From contig CAVYJW010000006.1 of NCBI GenBank assembly GCA_963768945.1, forward strand, positions 868,001-932,000: a stretch of 64,000 nt of DNA. The letters are read 5' to 3'. Positions 25,293 to 32,404 of this stretch are shown here, one piece after another; position 1 is the stretch's first letter, and every line of letters starts with the position of its first letter. The notes below the pieces were generated by a model. The model was given only the letters and a program-made list of their open reading frames with translations. It ran no database searches and was not told the origin of the DNA. Source of the stretch: RYN-230 sp963768945 (GTDB lineage: Bacteria > Actinomycetota > Actinomycetes > Streptosporangiales > Streptosporangiaceae). The position numbers were made by a program, and so were the translations under genes.

Positions 25293-26708
25293 ATGGTGAA
25301 CGATCTTCCCCGACGTGCCGTGACCCGGACCGCGAAGCTGGCCTCCCTCCCCGCGGGCCTGGCCGGCCGCACCGCGCTAGGCCTGGGCAAGCGGCTCGGT
25401 GGCCGGCCTGCCGAGATCGTTGCCGCGGAAATCCAGCAGCGCACGGCCGAGCAGATCTTCCGCGTCCTGGGCGAGCTCAAGGGCGGCGCGATGAAGTTCG
25501 GCCAGGCGCTGTCCATCTTCGAGGCCGCGCTGCCGCCCGAGATTGCCGGGCCGTACCGGGCCACGCTGACCAAGCTGCAGGAGTCGGCACCGCCGCTGCC
25601 CGCCCGAGCGGTGCACCAGGTCCTCGCCCAGGATCTCGGCCCGTCCTGGCGCGGGGCGTTCGCCGAGTTCGACGACACACCCCGGGCCGCGGCGTCCATC
25701 GGCCAGGTGCACCGCGCAGTGTGGCAGGACGGCCGCCAGGTGGCCGTCAAGATCCAGTATCCCGGCGCCGGGCAGGCCCTTCTCAGCGACTTCAACCAGC
25801 TGAGCCGGGCCGCCCGGCTGTTCGGGATCATCATGCCCGGGCTGGAGGTCAAGCCGCTGCTGGACGAGCTCCGCGCCCGGGTCGCCGAGGAGATCGATTA
25901 TCACCTGGAGGCGACGTCCCAGCAGGCTTTCGCCGACGCCTACGCCGACGACCCGGACATCTACGTGCCCCCCGTGGTCCAGTCCACCGACCACGTCCTC
26001 ATCACCGAGTGGATGGACGGCACGCCGCTGGCCAAGATCATCGAATCCGGGTCACAGGAGGAGCGGAACCGGGCCGGGATCCTGTTCACCCGGTTCCTGT
26101 TCTCCGGACCCGCCCGGGCCGGGTTGCTGCATGCCGATCCGCACCCGGGCAACTTCCGGATGCTCGACGACGGCCGCCTCGGCGTGCTGGACTTCGGGGC
26201 CGTGGACCGGCTGCCCGACGGCCTCCCGCTGTTCATCGGCAAGCTGCTGCGGATCATGCACGGCGACGGCAGCATCCGCGAGGCCGAAGACGAGCTCCGC
26301 GAGCAGGGTTTTCTCCGCGAAGGCATCCATGTCAACCTGGACGCCCTGTACGCGTTCCTGGCCCCACTCGCCGAGCCGTCCCGTGTGGACACGTTCAAGT
26401 TCAGCCGAGAGTGGCTCCGCAGCGAAGCCGCGCGGGTCACAGATCCGCGCTCCTCGAACCTCGGACGGCGGCTCAACCTGCCGCCCTCGTACGTTCTCAT
26501 CCACCGCGTGTCCACGGAGGGCATCGGCGTGCTCTGCCAGCTGGAGTCTGAGGGGCCGTTCCGGGCCGAGATGATCCGGTGGATGCCTGGCTACCGGCGG
26601 GAAGGCGACCCGCCGCTGGATGCCTGGGACGGCCGCGAGGCCGGGCCCGGCCCAGAGACTGGGAGTGCTGAGGGCACCGAAGAGGCGCTTACCCCGCCGC
26701 CTAAGTAG
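25293..26708 (+). CDS. ABC1/AarF/UbiB family atypical kinase
   Basis: Atypical protein-kinase-like ATPase of the UbiB/ADCK family, often tied to quinone or lipid metabolism. The 471-residue protein has the family motif KGGAMKFGQ at about 63-71, an Ala-rich nucleotide loop AAASIGQVHRA, the VAVKIQYPG lysine, the ExD region EEIDYHLEA, the catalytic HADPHPGNF and the metal-binding LDFGAVDR. The C-terminal ~30 residues are disordered. It corresponds to Rv3197. It sits 11 bases after the ThiF-like gene and is followed by a strong hairpin terminator at 26723-26753. Confidence 0.93.
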   Translation: MVNDLPRRAVTRTAKLASLPAGLAGRTALGLGKRLGGRPAEIVAAEIQQRTAEQIFRVLGELKGGAMKFGQALSIFEAALPPEIAGPYRATLTKLQESAPPLPARAVHQVLAQDLGPSWRGAFAEFDDTPRAAASIGQVHRAVWQDGRQVAVKIQYPGAGQALLSDFNQLSRAARLFGIIMPGLEVKPLLDELRARVAEEIDYHLEATSQQAFADAYADDPDIYVPPVVQSTDHVLITEWMDGTPLAKIIESGSQEERNRAGILFTRFLFSGPARAGLLHADPHPGNFRMLDDGRLGVLDFGAVDRLPDGLPLFIGKLLRIMHGDGSIREAEDELREQGFLREGIHVNLDALYAFLAPLAEPSRVDTFKFSREWLRSEAARVTDPRSSNLGRRLNLPPSYVLIHRVSTEGIGVLCQLESEGPFRAEMIRWMPGYRREGDPPLDAWDGREAGPGPETGSAEGTEEALTPPPK

Positions 26709-26722
26709 CCCCGTAATCCACA

Positions 26723-26753
26723 CGTGGGGGCGGCCGGTCCGGCCGCCCCCACG
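26723..26753. terminator. GC-rich 15-bp hairpin after the ABC1 kinase gene
   Basis: CGTGGGGGCGGCCGG (26723-26737) pairs exactly with 26739-26753. It starts 15 bases after the kinase stop codon and lies between that gene and the convergent minus-strand small ORF. There is no U-tract, as is common in actinomycete terminators; it could serve both strands. Confidence 0.75.
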
Positions 26754-26800
26754 CCCCCGCGGTCTTGCTCACCACGTGGTTCCCGGTGTGCTTCTCCTTC

Positions 26801-26989
26801 TCAGGGCACCAGCCCTAACCCGTTGCGCAACCGCCTCGCCGAGGCCTTCGCGCGCTCCAGCCGGCGGGATGCCCGGTCCACACGGCGCGAGGCCCTGCGC
26901 AGTGCGCGGACCTGGGCCGCCTGGGCGTCCCGGCGTGACTGGTCGAGTAGTTCACGATGCCTTTCTGCTGGATAGTTGATCGGGTGCAT
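26801..26989 (-). CDS. Small basic hypothetical protein downstream of whiB7
   Basis: A 62-residue reading frame from ATG 26989, beginning MHPINYPAERHRELLDQS and continuing as a charged Arg/Ala-rich helix (RRASRRVDRASRRLERAK). The composition is like the small helical proteins often annotated in actinobacteria. It starts 53 bases after the whiB7 stop on the same strand, so it could be co-transcribed and drug-induced. No clear ribosome site precedes the ATG, and Arg-rich frames arise by chance in GC-rich DNA, so this is tentative. Confidence 0.4.
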   Translation of the reverse strand: MHPINYPAERHRELLDQSRRDAQAAQVRALRRASRRVDRASRRLERAKASARRLRNGLGLVP

Positions 26990-27041
26990 TGCACTCAACC
27001 GCCCGTCTTCGCTGACTGACTGACAAATCGACGACTCCGAC

Positions 27042-27407
27042 TCAGGCCGCCACATCGGTCTTGCGTGGGCGACCACGCGGCCTCTTGCGCGGCACGATCT
27101 GGCCACGCAAGAACAGCTCACCGCCCCATACGCCCCAGGGCTCCCGGCGCTCCATAGCCCCGGACAAGCAGGCCATCCTGGCGGCGCAACCGACACAGAG
27201 CGCCTTGGCCGTCTCCACGTCCTCGGGAGACTCGGCGAAGAACAGCTCCGGGTCATCCGTGCAGGGCAGCCGCGTGCTGCGTGCCTGCGGCACCACAGCG
27301 CGACTGACCTCGGTCAGGCCTGTCCCTGAGTACACGGGTGCTGGTGCGGATACTGCCTCGAACCCCGCCGCGCCCGCAGCAACGGCGGCGGTACCGGGCC
27401 CGTACAT
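27042..27407 (-). CDS. whiB7: WhiB7/WblC redox-responsive regulator of intrinsic antibiotic resistance
   Basis: Fe-S transcription activator that works with the housekeeping sigma factor to turn on resistance genes. The 121-residue protein has the cysteine set LPCTDD, CVGC and MACLSG, the EPWGVWGGE turn and a C-terminal AT-hook RGRPRK, the hallmark of WhiB7. The N-terminal ~40 residues are Ala/Val-rich and longer than in mycobacteria. The start at 27407 has GAGAGGGG 7 bases upstream. A ~490-base leader with a promoter, upstream ORF and hairpin lies before it (27478-27947), fitting attenuation control by ribosome stalling. Neighbours match Rv3197-Rv3198. Confidence 0.95.
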   Translation of the reverse strand: MYGPGTAAVAAGAAGFEAVSAPAPVYSGTGLTEVSRAVVPQARSTRLPCTDDPELFFAESPEDVETAKALCVGCAARMACLSGAMERREPWGVWGGELFLRGQIVPRKRPRGRPRKTDVAA

Positions 27408-27477
27408 CGTCCAACCCCTCTCGTCCTGGTCTTACCGTCTCTCGTGGGTCTGACAAAACGGCGGGCCCGACATGACG

Positions 27478-27511
27478 AAGGCCGCGGACCCGGTAGCGGG
27501 TCCGCGGCCTT
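27478..27511 (-). promoter_or_regulatory. whiB7 leader attenuator hairpin
   Basis: AAGGCCGCGGACCC (27478-27491) and its exact inverse (27498-27511) surround a 6-base loop. On the minus strand it lies 24 bases after the upstream ORF stop and about 70 bases before the whiB7 start, where attenuators sit in studied whiB7/wblC leaders. A run CCGTTTTG follows 20 bases later. On the plus strand a TTTT directly follows, but no gene feeds into it from that side. Confidence 0.7.
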
Positions 27512-27534
27512 TTGAGGGATCCAGGCCGGCCTGT

Positions 27535-27852
27535 CTAGACCGGATCCCAGGCTGCTTGGAGCGAACCCGTTTGGCCGTCGCCAGTAGCGACAGCGCCGAT
27601 AGCGTGGGTGTACGTCTGAGCGGGGTTGTCCTGCTTGCGGTGGGCAAACCCGGGGCGCGGCTTGACCGGCGCCGGACCCTGGCTAAGCCACGGCATGCGA
27701 ACACCCGCGGCAGCGCGCGAAGGCGCCATCTCACGGATATCTGCGGTGCGGGAGGCGGCCTGGACGCCCAGGGACGGGCGAGCACCCAGCGGCGCAGCAG
27801 AAATTCCGGCGCACAGAGGTGTCACCGGAACGAAGGTCTCGTTGCTATTCAC
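27535..27852 (-). CDS. Putative regulatory upstream ORF in the whiB7 leader
   Basis: A 105-residue frame from GTG 27852, preceded by a strong GGAAGGGGG with about 8 bases spacing, begins VNSNETFVPVTPLCAG. It ends 24 bases before the attenuator hairpin. In known whiB7/wblC systems, ribosome stalling on a leader ORF prevents terminator formation and induces the gene; that role is inferred here from layout. At ~105 codons it is longer than typical leader peptides, so the functional ORF may be only its first part or another frame. Confidence 0.5.
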   Translation of the reverse strand: MNSNETFVPVTPLCAGISAAPLGARPSLGVQAASRTADIREMAPSRAAAGVRMPWLSQGPAPVKPRPGFAHRKQDNPAQTYTHAIGAVATGDGQTGSLQAAWDPV

Positions 27853-27907
27853 TCGGCCCACCCCCTTCCGTCAAGGCGTCGTAAGCTCACCGAGGAACAT
27901 AGGAAGA

Positions 27908-27947
27908 AGCCTAAGGACCCCGGTCGGGCAGGGCAACTTCTTTTTCT
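27908..27947 (-). promoter_or_regulatory. whiB7 promoter with upstream AT-rich WhiB7 site
   Basis: Minus-strand -35 TTGCCC (27931-27936) and -10 TAGGCT (27908-27913) with a 17-base spacer. Directly upstream of the -35 is AGAAAAAGAAG (27937-27947), a rare A-rich run in this GC-rich DNA. An AT-rich block just before the -35 is the known recognition feature of WhiB7, read by its AT-hook, so autoregulation is likely. Predicted transcript start is near 27900. Confidence 0.65.
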
Positions 27948-27990
27948 GGCCGACTTCTGCGACCAGCCCGGTGTGCCCCGATCCTGGCTC

Positions 27991-28035
27991 GCTGCGCATT
28001 TGACCGCTGCGCATTTGACCGCTGCGCATTTGACC
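27991..28035. repeat. 15-bp direct repeat x3 upstream of the whiB7 promoter
   Basis: Three exact copies of GCTGCGCATTTGACC end to end, followed by a degenerate fourth (GCTGCGCCGTGACC). They lie between the tesB stop and the whiB7 promoter, about 44 bases upstream of its AT-rich block. No coding frame explains them. Confidence 0.9.
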
Positions 28036-28100
28036 GCTGCGCCGTGACCACTGCGCTGCGCGGTGACGGCTGCGCCCCACCCTCGGGACACTGGCCCTGT

Positions 28101-28925
28101 TCAGATCCTGGTGCGGATCAGGCCCTCCTGCACAACGGACACCACCAGGTCGCCTTGTTCGGTGAAGACCTGCCCGCGGGCCAGTCCCCGGGCCCCGGCC
28201 GCGACCGGCGATTCCTGGTCATACAGGAGCCAGCGGTCCGCGCGGAACGGCCGGTGGAACCACATCGCGTGATCCAGGCTGGCCCCGCTCGTCTGGCCGT
28301 CCGTCCAGGACAAACCGTGCCGTCGCAGTACCGAATCGAGCAGGGTCAGGTCGGAGGCGTAGGTCATCAGGCAGACGTGCAGCAGCGGGTCATCCGGCAG
28401 GTCACCGTTCGCCCGCAGCCAGACCAAGTTGTGCTCGGTCCCGGCGACCCGGGGGCCCGCGGGGTCGTCCCTGCCCCGCCCCACGAAGCGCAGGTCGATG
28501 GGGTTGCCTGAGAAGAACTCATGCTCGGGCGGGGTAACCTCGTCCGCGGGCGGCACCGCGGGCATGGCCACGGCGTGCTGCACGCCCGGCTCGGGATGAT
28601 GAAACGACGCAGAGAGCGTGAAGATCGCCTTGCCGTGCTGGATGGCAGAAACCCTGCGGGTGGTGAAGGACCGGCCGTCCCGGACCCGGTCCACGGTGTA
28701 GACGATCGGGACGGATGGGTCCCCGGGCCGGATGAAGTAGGCGTGCAGCGAGTGCACCGGGCGGTCCGCGGGCTCCGTGCGCCCGGCCGCCACGAGCGCC
28801 TGGCCGGCGACCTGCCCGCCGAAGACGCGCTGCCGCCGGTCACTGGGACTGCGGCCGCGGAAGATGTTCACCTCGATCTGCTCCAGGTCGAGCAGATCGA
28901 TCAGGCTCTCCAGCGCCTTGCTCAC
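28101..28925 (-). CDS. tesB: Acyl-CoA thioesterase II
   Basis: Double-hotdog thioesterase that hydrolyses acyl-CoA to free fatty acid and CoA. The 274-residue protein reads LIDLLDLEQIEVNIFRGRS near the start, FGGQVAGQALVAA and VHSLHAYFIRPGD in the first hotdog, and LDHAMWFHRPFRADRWLLYD near the end. The catalytic Asp/Gln/Thr network lies in the SLDHAMWFH region. The GTG at 28925 matches family length; the longer frame to 29261 runs through the helicase gene. It sits between whiB7 and the helicase, an insertion relative to the mycobacterial order. Confidence 0.93.
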   Translation of the reverse strand: MSKALESLIDLLDLEQIEVNIFRGRSPSDRRQRVFGGQVAGQALVAAGRTEPADRPVHSLHAYFIRPGDPSVPIVYTVDRVRDGRSFTTRRVSAIQHGKAIFTLSASFHHPEPGVQHAVAMPAVPPADEVTPPEHEFFSGNPIDLRFVGRGRDDPAGPRVAGTEHNLVWLRANGDLPDDPLLHVCLMTYASDLTLLDSVLRRHGLSWTDGQTSGASLDHAMWFHRPFRADRWLLYDQESPVAAGARGLARGQVFTEQGDLVVSVVQEGLIRTRI

Positions 28926-28996
28926 GCGGGCACGGTACCGGGTCGGGACCGCCCGGCGGCGGACCGGGTGGGGCCCAGCGCCGCAGGCGGCCGGGG

Positions 28997-29069
28997 AACT
29001 ACCGGCCCAGCGGCAGGCCGAACTACCCGCGCAGGCCGCCGGCGGAACTACCGGCGCAGGCCGCCGAGG
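28997..29069 (-). repeat. 24-25-bp tandem repeat x3 at the helicase 3' end
   Basis: Three units beginning AACTAC (28997, 29021, 29046) and sharing GGCCGCCGG-type ends. The stop codon of the helicase lies inside the third unit, and each unit carries a TAG on the minus strand. Confidence 0.8.
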
Positions 29070-30889
29070 AACCGGGACGGCTTGCGGGTCCGGCGGCCGC
29101 CCGGAGACCGGGCCAGCGACCAGGAGAGGAAGACCCGCTCCCGGGCCCGGGTCACGCCCACGTACAGCAGCCTGCGCTCCTCCTCGATCGCCTCCTCGGT
29201 CTGCGCGTACACGATCGGCAGCGTGCCCTCGGTCAGGCCGGGCAGGAAGACCACGTCCCACTCCAGGCCCTTGGCAGCGTGCAGCGAGGCCAGGGTCACT
29301 CCCTGGATGGCCGGGGCGTGCTCGATGGAGCTGCGGCGGCCCAGCTCGCCGACGAACCCGGCCAGGGCGGCATCGGGATGGGCCGCGAAGTAGTCCACGG
29401 CGAGCTGGGCCAGCGCCTCCAGCGACTCCCAGCGTTCCCGGGACGCCCCGCGCCCGGCGGGAGCCTCCCGGGTGAGTCCCAGCCCGGCCAGGATGTGCCG
29501 GACCTCCGCCGGCGGGTCAGTGCTGGCCTGGGACGACACCGATTTCGCCGCCGCACGGAGCAATCCCGTCGCCTGGCGTACCTCGCGCCGGTCGAAGAAC
29601 CGCTCTGCCCCCCGGACCTGGCAGGGCACTCCGCGCTCGGCCAGCGCCCGCTCGATCGCCAGCGTCTGGGCGTTGGTCCGGACCAGCACCGCCACCTGGC
29701 CCGGTGCCAGGCCCGCCGTGCGCAGCGCGTCCACTCGCCCGGCCACCCCCGATGCTTCCTCCTCCTCGTCCGCGTACTCGGCGAACTCCGCGGCCGGCCC
29801 ACCCGGGCGCTGCGCGACCAGGGCGGCCGAGCGGGCGGCCGCGGGCTGGCGCGCCCGCCCGGCCCCTGGCCGCAAGGGCCCGGTCCGCAGCTGCTCGGCC
29901 AGCGACCGCGGGCCGGCCGCGCCGGTCAGCTGGTTCGCCAGGGCGACAACCTGTGGCGTGGAGCGGTAGTTGCGGACCAGTTCGACCACCGTGGCATCCG
30001 GGAACTCGGCGGTGAACCCGGTGAGGTAGGAGGCGGTGGCCCCGGCGAACGAGTAGATGGTCTGCCTCGGGTCCCCGACCACGCATACGTCGTCCCGGTC
30101 CCCCGCCCAGCTGTCCAGGAGCAGCTTCTGCAGCGGGTTGACGTCCTGGTACTCGTCGATCACGAAATAGCGGTACCGGTCCCTGACCTCCGCGGCCGCC
30201 TGCCCGTGCTCGGTGAGGATGGCCGCGGTGAGCTCCAGCACGGATTCGAAGTCCACTAGGTGGCGGTCCCGGCAGGCATCCTCATACCGGGCGTAGAGCC
30301 GGGCCACCACATCGGCGGCCAGCGGCGGGGTACGGCCCGCTTTCGACGAGGCTCCGGCGTAGTCATCCGGCCGGACCTGGGATACCTTGGCCCACTCGAT
30401 TTCCGACGCGACGTCCCGCAGTTCCGCCACCCCGGCGCTCAGCCGCAGGCTGCGGGCCTGCTCGGCCAGCAGGCCGACCTTGGAGTCCAGCACCGCCGGG
30501 GGCCGCCCGCCCACGGTGGCGGGCCAGAAGTGGGTGAGCTGGCGCAGCGCCGCCGAGTGGAAGGTGCGGGCCTGGACCCGCTCCAGCCCCCCTCCGGACC
30601 CGGCCAGCTGGACCATCCTGGCCCGCAACTCTCCCGCGGCCCGGGTGGTGAACGTCACCGCGAGCACATGGGCCGGGTCCACCACCCCGGTCAGCGCCGC
30701 GTAGGCGATCCGGTGCGCGACCGCGCGGGTCTTGCCGGTCCCCGCCCCGGCCAGCACGCACACCGGCCCCGTGGTGGCCAGGGCCACCTGCCGTTGCTCC
30801 GGGTCCAGTGCGGCCAGCACGGCCTCCGGATCTGCGGACGCCGCCCGCCCGGGATCTGGTCCGGCTGGCTCACCCACGACTGCGCGCAC
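29048..30889 (-). CDS. UvrD/PcrA-type ATP-dependent DNA helicase (UvrD2-like), no HRDC domain
   Basis: Superfamily 1 3'-5' helicase of DNA repair. The 613-residue protein shows motif I AGAGTGKT, FTTRAAGELRARM, the DEYQDVNP Walker B, GDPRQTIYSF, VELVRNYRSTP, HAAKGLEWDVVFLPG and YVGVTRARERV. The GTG at 30889 follows a perfect AGGAGGT by 6 bases, so it is preferred to ATG 30913 or 31060. Mycobacterial UvrD2 continues with an HRDC domain and a four-cysteine motif; here the protein stops right after SRFLGGLRR, inside a tandem repeat. It is divergent from the mycoredoxin gene, as in Rv3198c/Rv3198A. Confidence 0.93.
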   Translation of the reverse strand: MRAVVGEPAGPDPGRAASADPEAVLAALDPEQRQVALATTGPVCVLAGAGTGKTRAVAHRIAYAALTGVVDPAHVLAVTFTTRAAGELRARMVQLAGSGGGLERVQARTFHSAALRQLTHFWPATVGGRPPAVLDSKVGLLAEQARSLRLSAGVAELRDVASEIEWAKVSQVRPDDYAGASSKAGRTPPLAADVVARLYARYEDACRDRHLVDFESVLELTAAILTEHGQAAAEVRDRYRYFVIDEYQDVNPLQKLLLDSWAGDRDDVCVVGDPRQTIYSFAGATASYLTGFTAEFPDATVVELVRNYRSTPQVVALANQLTGAAGPRSLAEQLRTGPLRPGAGRARQPAAARSAALVAQRPGGPAAEFAEYADEEEEASGVAGRVDALRTAGLAPGQVAVLVRTNAQTLAIERALAERGVPCQVRGAERFFDRREVRQATGLLRAAAKSVSSQASTDPPAEVRHILAGLGLTREAPAGRGASRERWESLEALAQLAVDYFAAHPDAALAGFVGELGRRSSIEHAPAIQGVTLASLHAAKGLEWDVVFLPGLTEGTLPIVYAQTEEAIEEERRLLYVGVTRARERVFLSWSLARSPGGRRTRKPSRFLGGLRR

Positions 30890-31083
30890 GCCCCTACCTC
30901 CTGTGCGCGCCATCCTCCCGCATCCCGCCGACTCCGGCACCGCCGCGCACCGGCAGCGCTTCCTCTTGCCTCGCTGACCAGCCCATACGACCAGATAACG
31001 AACACCTGTCCGGAAACGGGAAGCCAGCACGCGTCCGGCGTGTTGAGGGAGCGGGGCCAACCCGAGACGATGGGAGCGGCTGC

Positions 31084-31341
31084 GTGTCTGAGCCGGTGAC
31101 GATGTACACCACGCAGTGGTGCGCTTTCTGCCGACGGCTGAAGAGCCAACTGGCCCGGGACGGGATCGAGGTGGCCGAGGTCAACATCGAGCGTGATCCG
31201 GTGGCGGCCAGCTTCGTGATAAGTGTTAACGGGGGCAACATGACCGTGCCCACTCTTGTATTCTCTGACGGGACGGCGATGACCAATCCGTCGGCGGCCC
31301 AGGTCAAGGAAAGGCTGCGCGGTCTCGCCGCGAACTTATGA
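31084..31341 (+). CDS. mrx1: Mycoredoxin (glutaredoxin-like, Mrx1 type)
   Basis: Small thiol oxidoreductase that uses mycothiol to reduce mixed disulfides. The 85-residue protein has the redox motif WCAFC at about residues 12-16, the TVPTLVF cis-Pro loop and a DGTAMTNPSA segment typical of mycoredoxins. The GTG at 31084 follows GGGAG by 7 bases. Its stop overlaps the next gene's start as ATGA, so the ANTAR protein is made from the same message. The divergent helicase and upstream whiB7 fit the conserved neighbourhood. Confidence 0.93.
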   Translation: MSEPVTMYTTQWCAFCRRLKSQLARDGIEVAEVNIERDPVAASFVISVNGGNMTVPTLVFSDGTAMTNPSAAQVKERLRGLAANL

Positions 31342-32219
31342 GTGGCAGGCACGACCAAAGGGATCCTGACGCGCGTGTGCGCGCCGGGCGCTCTGGCGTG
31401 CCCGCAGACGGTGCGGGCCAGCGCGGTGCGGGCCAGAACGACGCGCGCCAGCAGGGTGTAAGCCGGGCTGAGGCCGGGGATGGCCCGGGCATGACGGATC
31501 GCTCAGACGCGGGTGGATCCCAGGGTGGCGACGACCGGGACCTGGGCCCGGCCACCGACGGCCCGACCGTCCCCATGGACGCGGTGGCGCGGCGCACCCC
31601 GACCGGCTGGCGTGTGGGCGACGAGGAAGTACCCGACCTGACCAGCGCGATGGTCCTGGCGGACCTCCTTGCCGCGGAACTGTCCGCCGAGGAGCGGGCC
31701 GAGCTGGACGCCGCGGCGCCGCCAGCGCCCCCCCGTGACGCGGCCAGCCATAACAGCGGCCTGCTCGGCGGCGTCGCCGCCCCGGTCCAGCCTGGCTGGA
31801 CGGACCCCGCCGGGTCTGGCGCACCCGGCGCCCGCGCGCATGGCCCGGCGCCGCGCTCCGGCGCGCACCGGGCGGAGGAGACTCCGTTCGGGCAGGCCGA
31901 CGCCGCCCAGCTCCGCGAAGCCGAGCAGCTCAAGGAGTCCGAGCAGCTCAAGGAGACGGTCGCGCAACTGGAGCGCGCCCTGACCGTGCGGGTCCGGGTG
32001 GAGCAGGCCATCGGGGTGCTGTCGGAACGGCACCGGATCCGGCCACGGCAAGCCTTCGAGCTGCTCAGGTCCGCGTCCCGGGCTCGCGGGCAGAAGATCA
32101 TGGAGACGGCCAGCCAGGTGATCGCCAGCGCGACCAACCCGTTGCTGCGCCTGCCGGAGGAGCTGGCCAAGCCGCCGATGCCGCGCCGGCTGGCCCGGCG
32201 CAGCCGCGGCGAGGCCTGA
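31338..32219 (+). CDS. ANTAR-domain RNA-binding protein
   Basis: A 293-residue protein whose C-terminal ~65 residues form an ANTAR domain: RALTVRVRVEQAIGVLSERH, then the LRSASRARGQKI helix. ANTAR domains bind paired stem-loops in nascent RNA and cause antitermination. A short coiled coil made of EQLKESEQLKE repeats precedes it. The N-terminal ~190 residues are disordered, apart from a short block TPTGWRVGDEEVPDLTSAM at about 92-110; no GAF, PAS or receiver domain is visible. Translationally coupled to the mycoredoxin gene. The targets are unknown. Confidence 0.85.
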   Translation: MSGRHDQRDPDARVRAGRSGVPADGAGQRGAGQNDARQQGVSRAEAGDGPGMTDRSDAGGSQGGDDRDLGPATDGPTVPMDAVARRTPTGWRVGDEEVPDLTSAMVLADLLAAELSAEERAELDAAAPPAPPRDAASHNSGLLGGVAAPVQPGWTDPAGSGAPGARAHGPAPRSGAHRAEETPFGQADAAQLREAEQLKESEQLKETVAQLERALTVRVRVEQAIGVLSERHRIRPRQAFELLRSASRARGQKIMETASQVIASATNPLLRLPEELAKPPMPRRLARRSRGEA

Positions 32220-32404
32220 TCTCCCGGGCAGAGCGGCCAGGCACTTCCCCGTGGTAGCTCCGTGTGGGCGCTTATTACCAACACGCGGAAAGATGACCGG
32301 AATTGTCCCCTCTCGTTACCGGCCATTGTCGCGCCGGATGGGAGACTGGGTCCCCGCCAGCAGGCCCTGGCCGGGACGTGCCCGCAGGCGGGTCTGCGAT
32401 CGCG

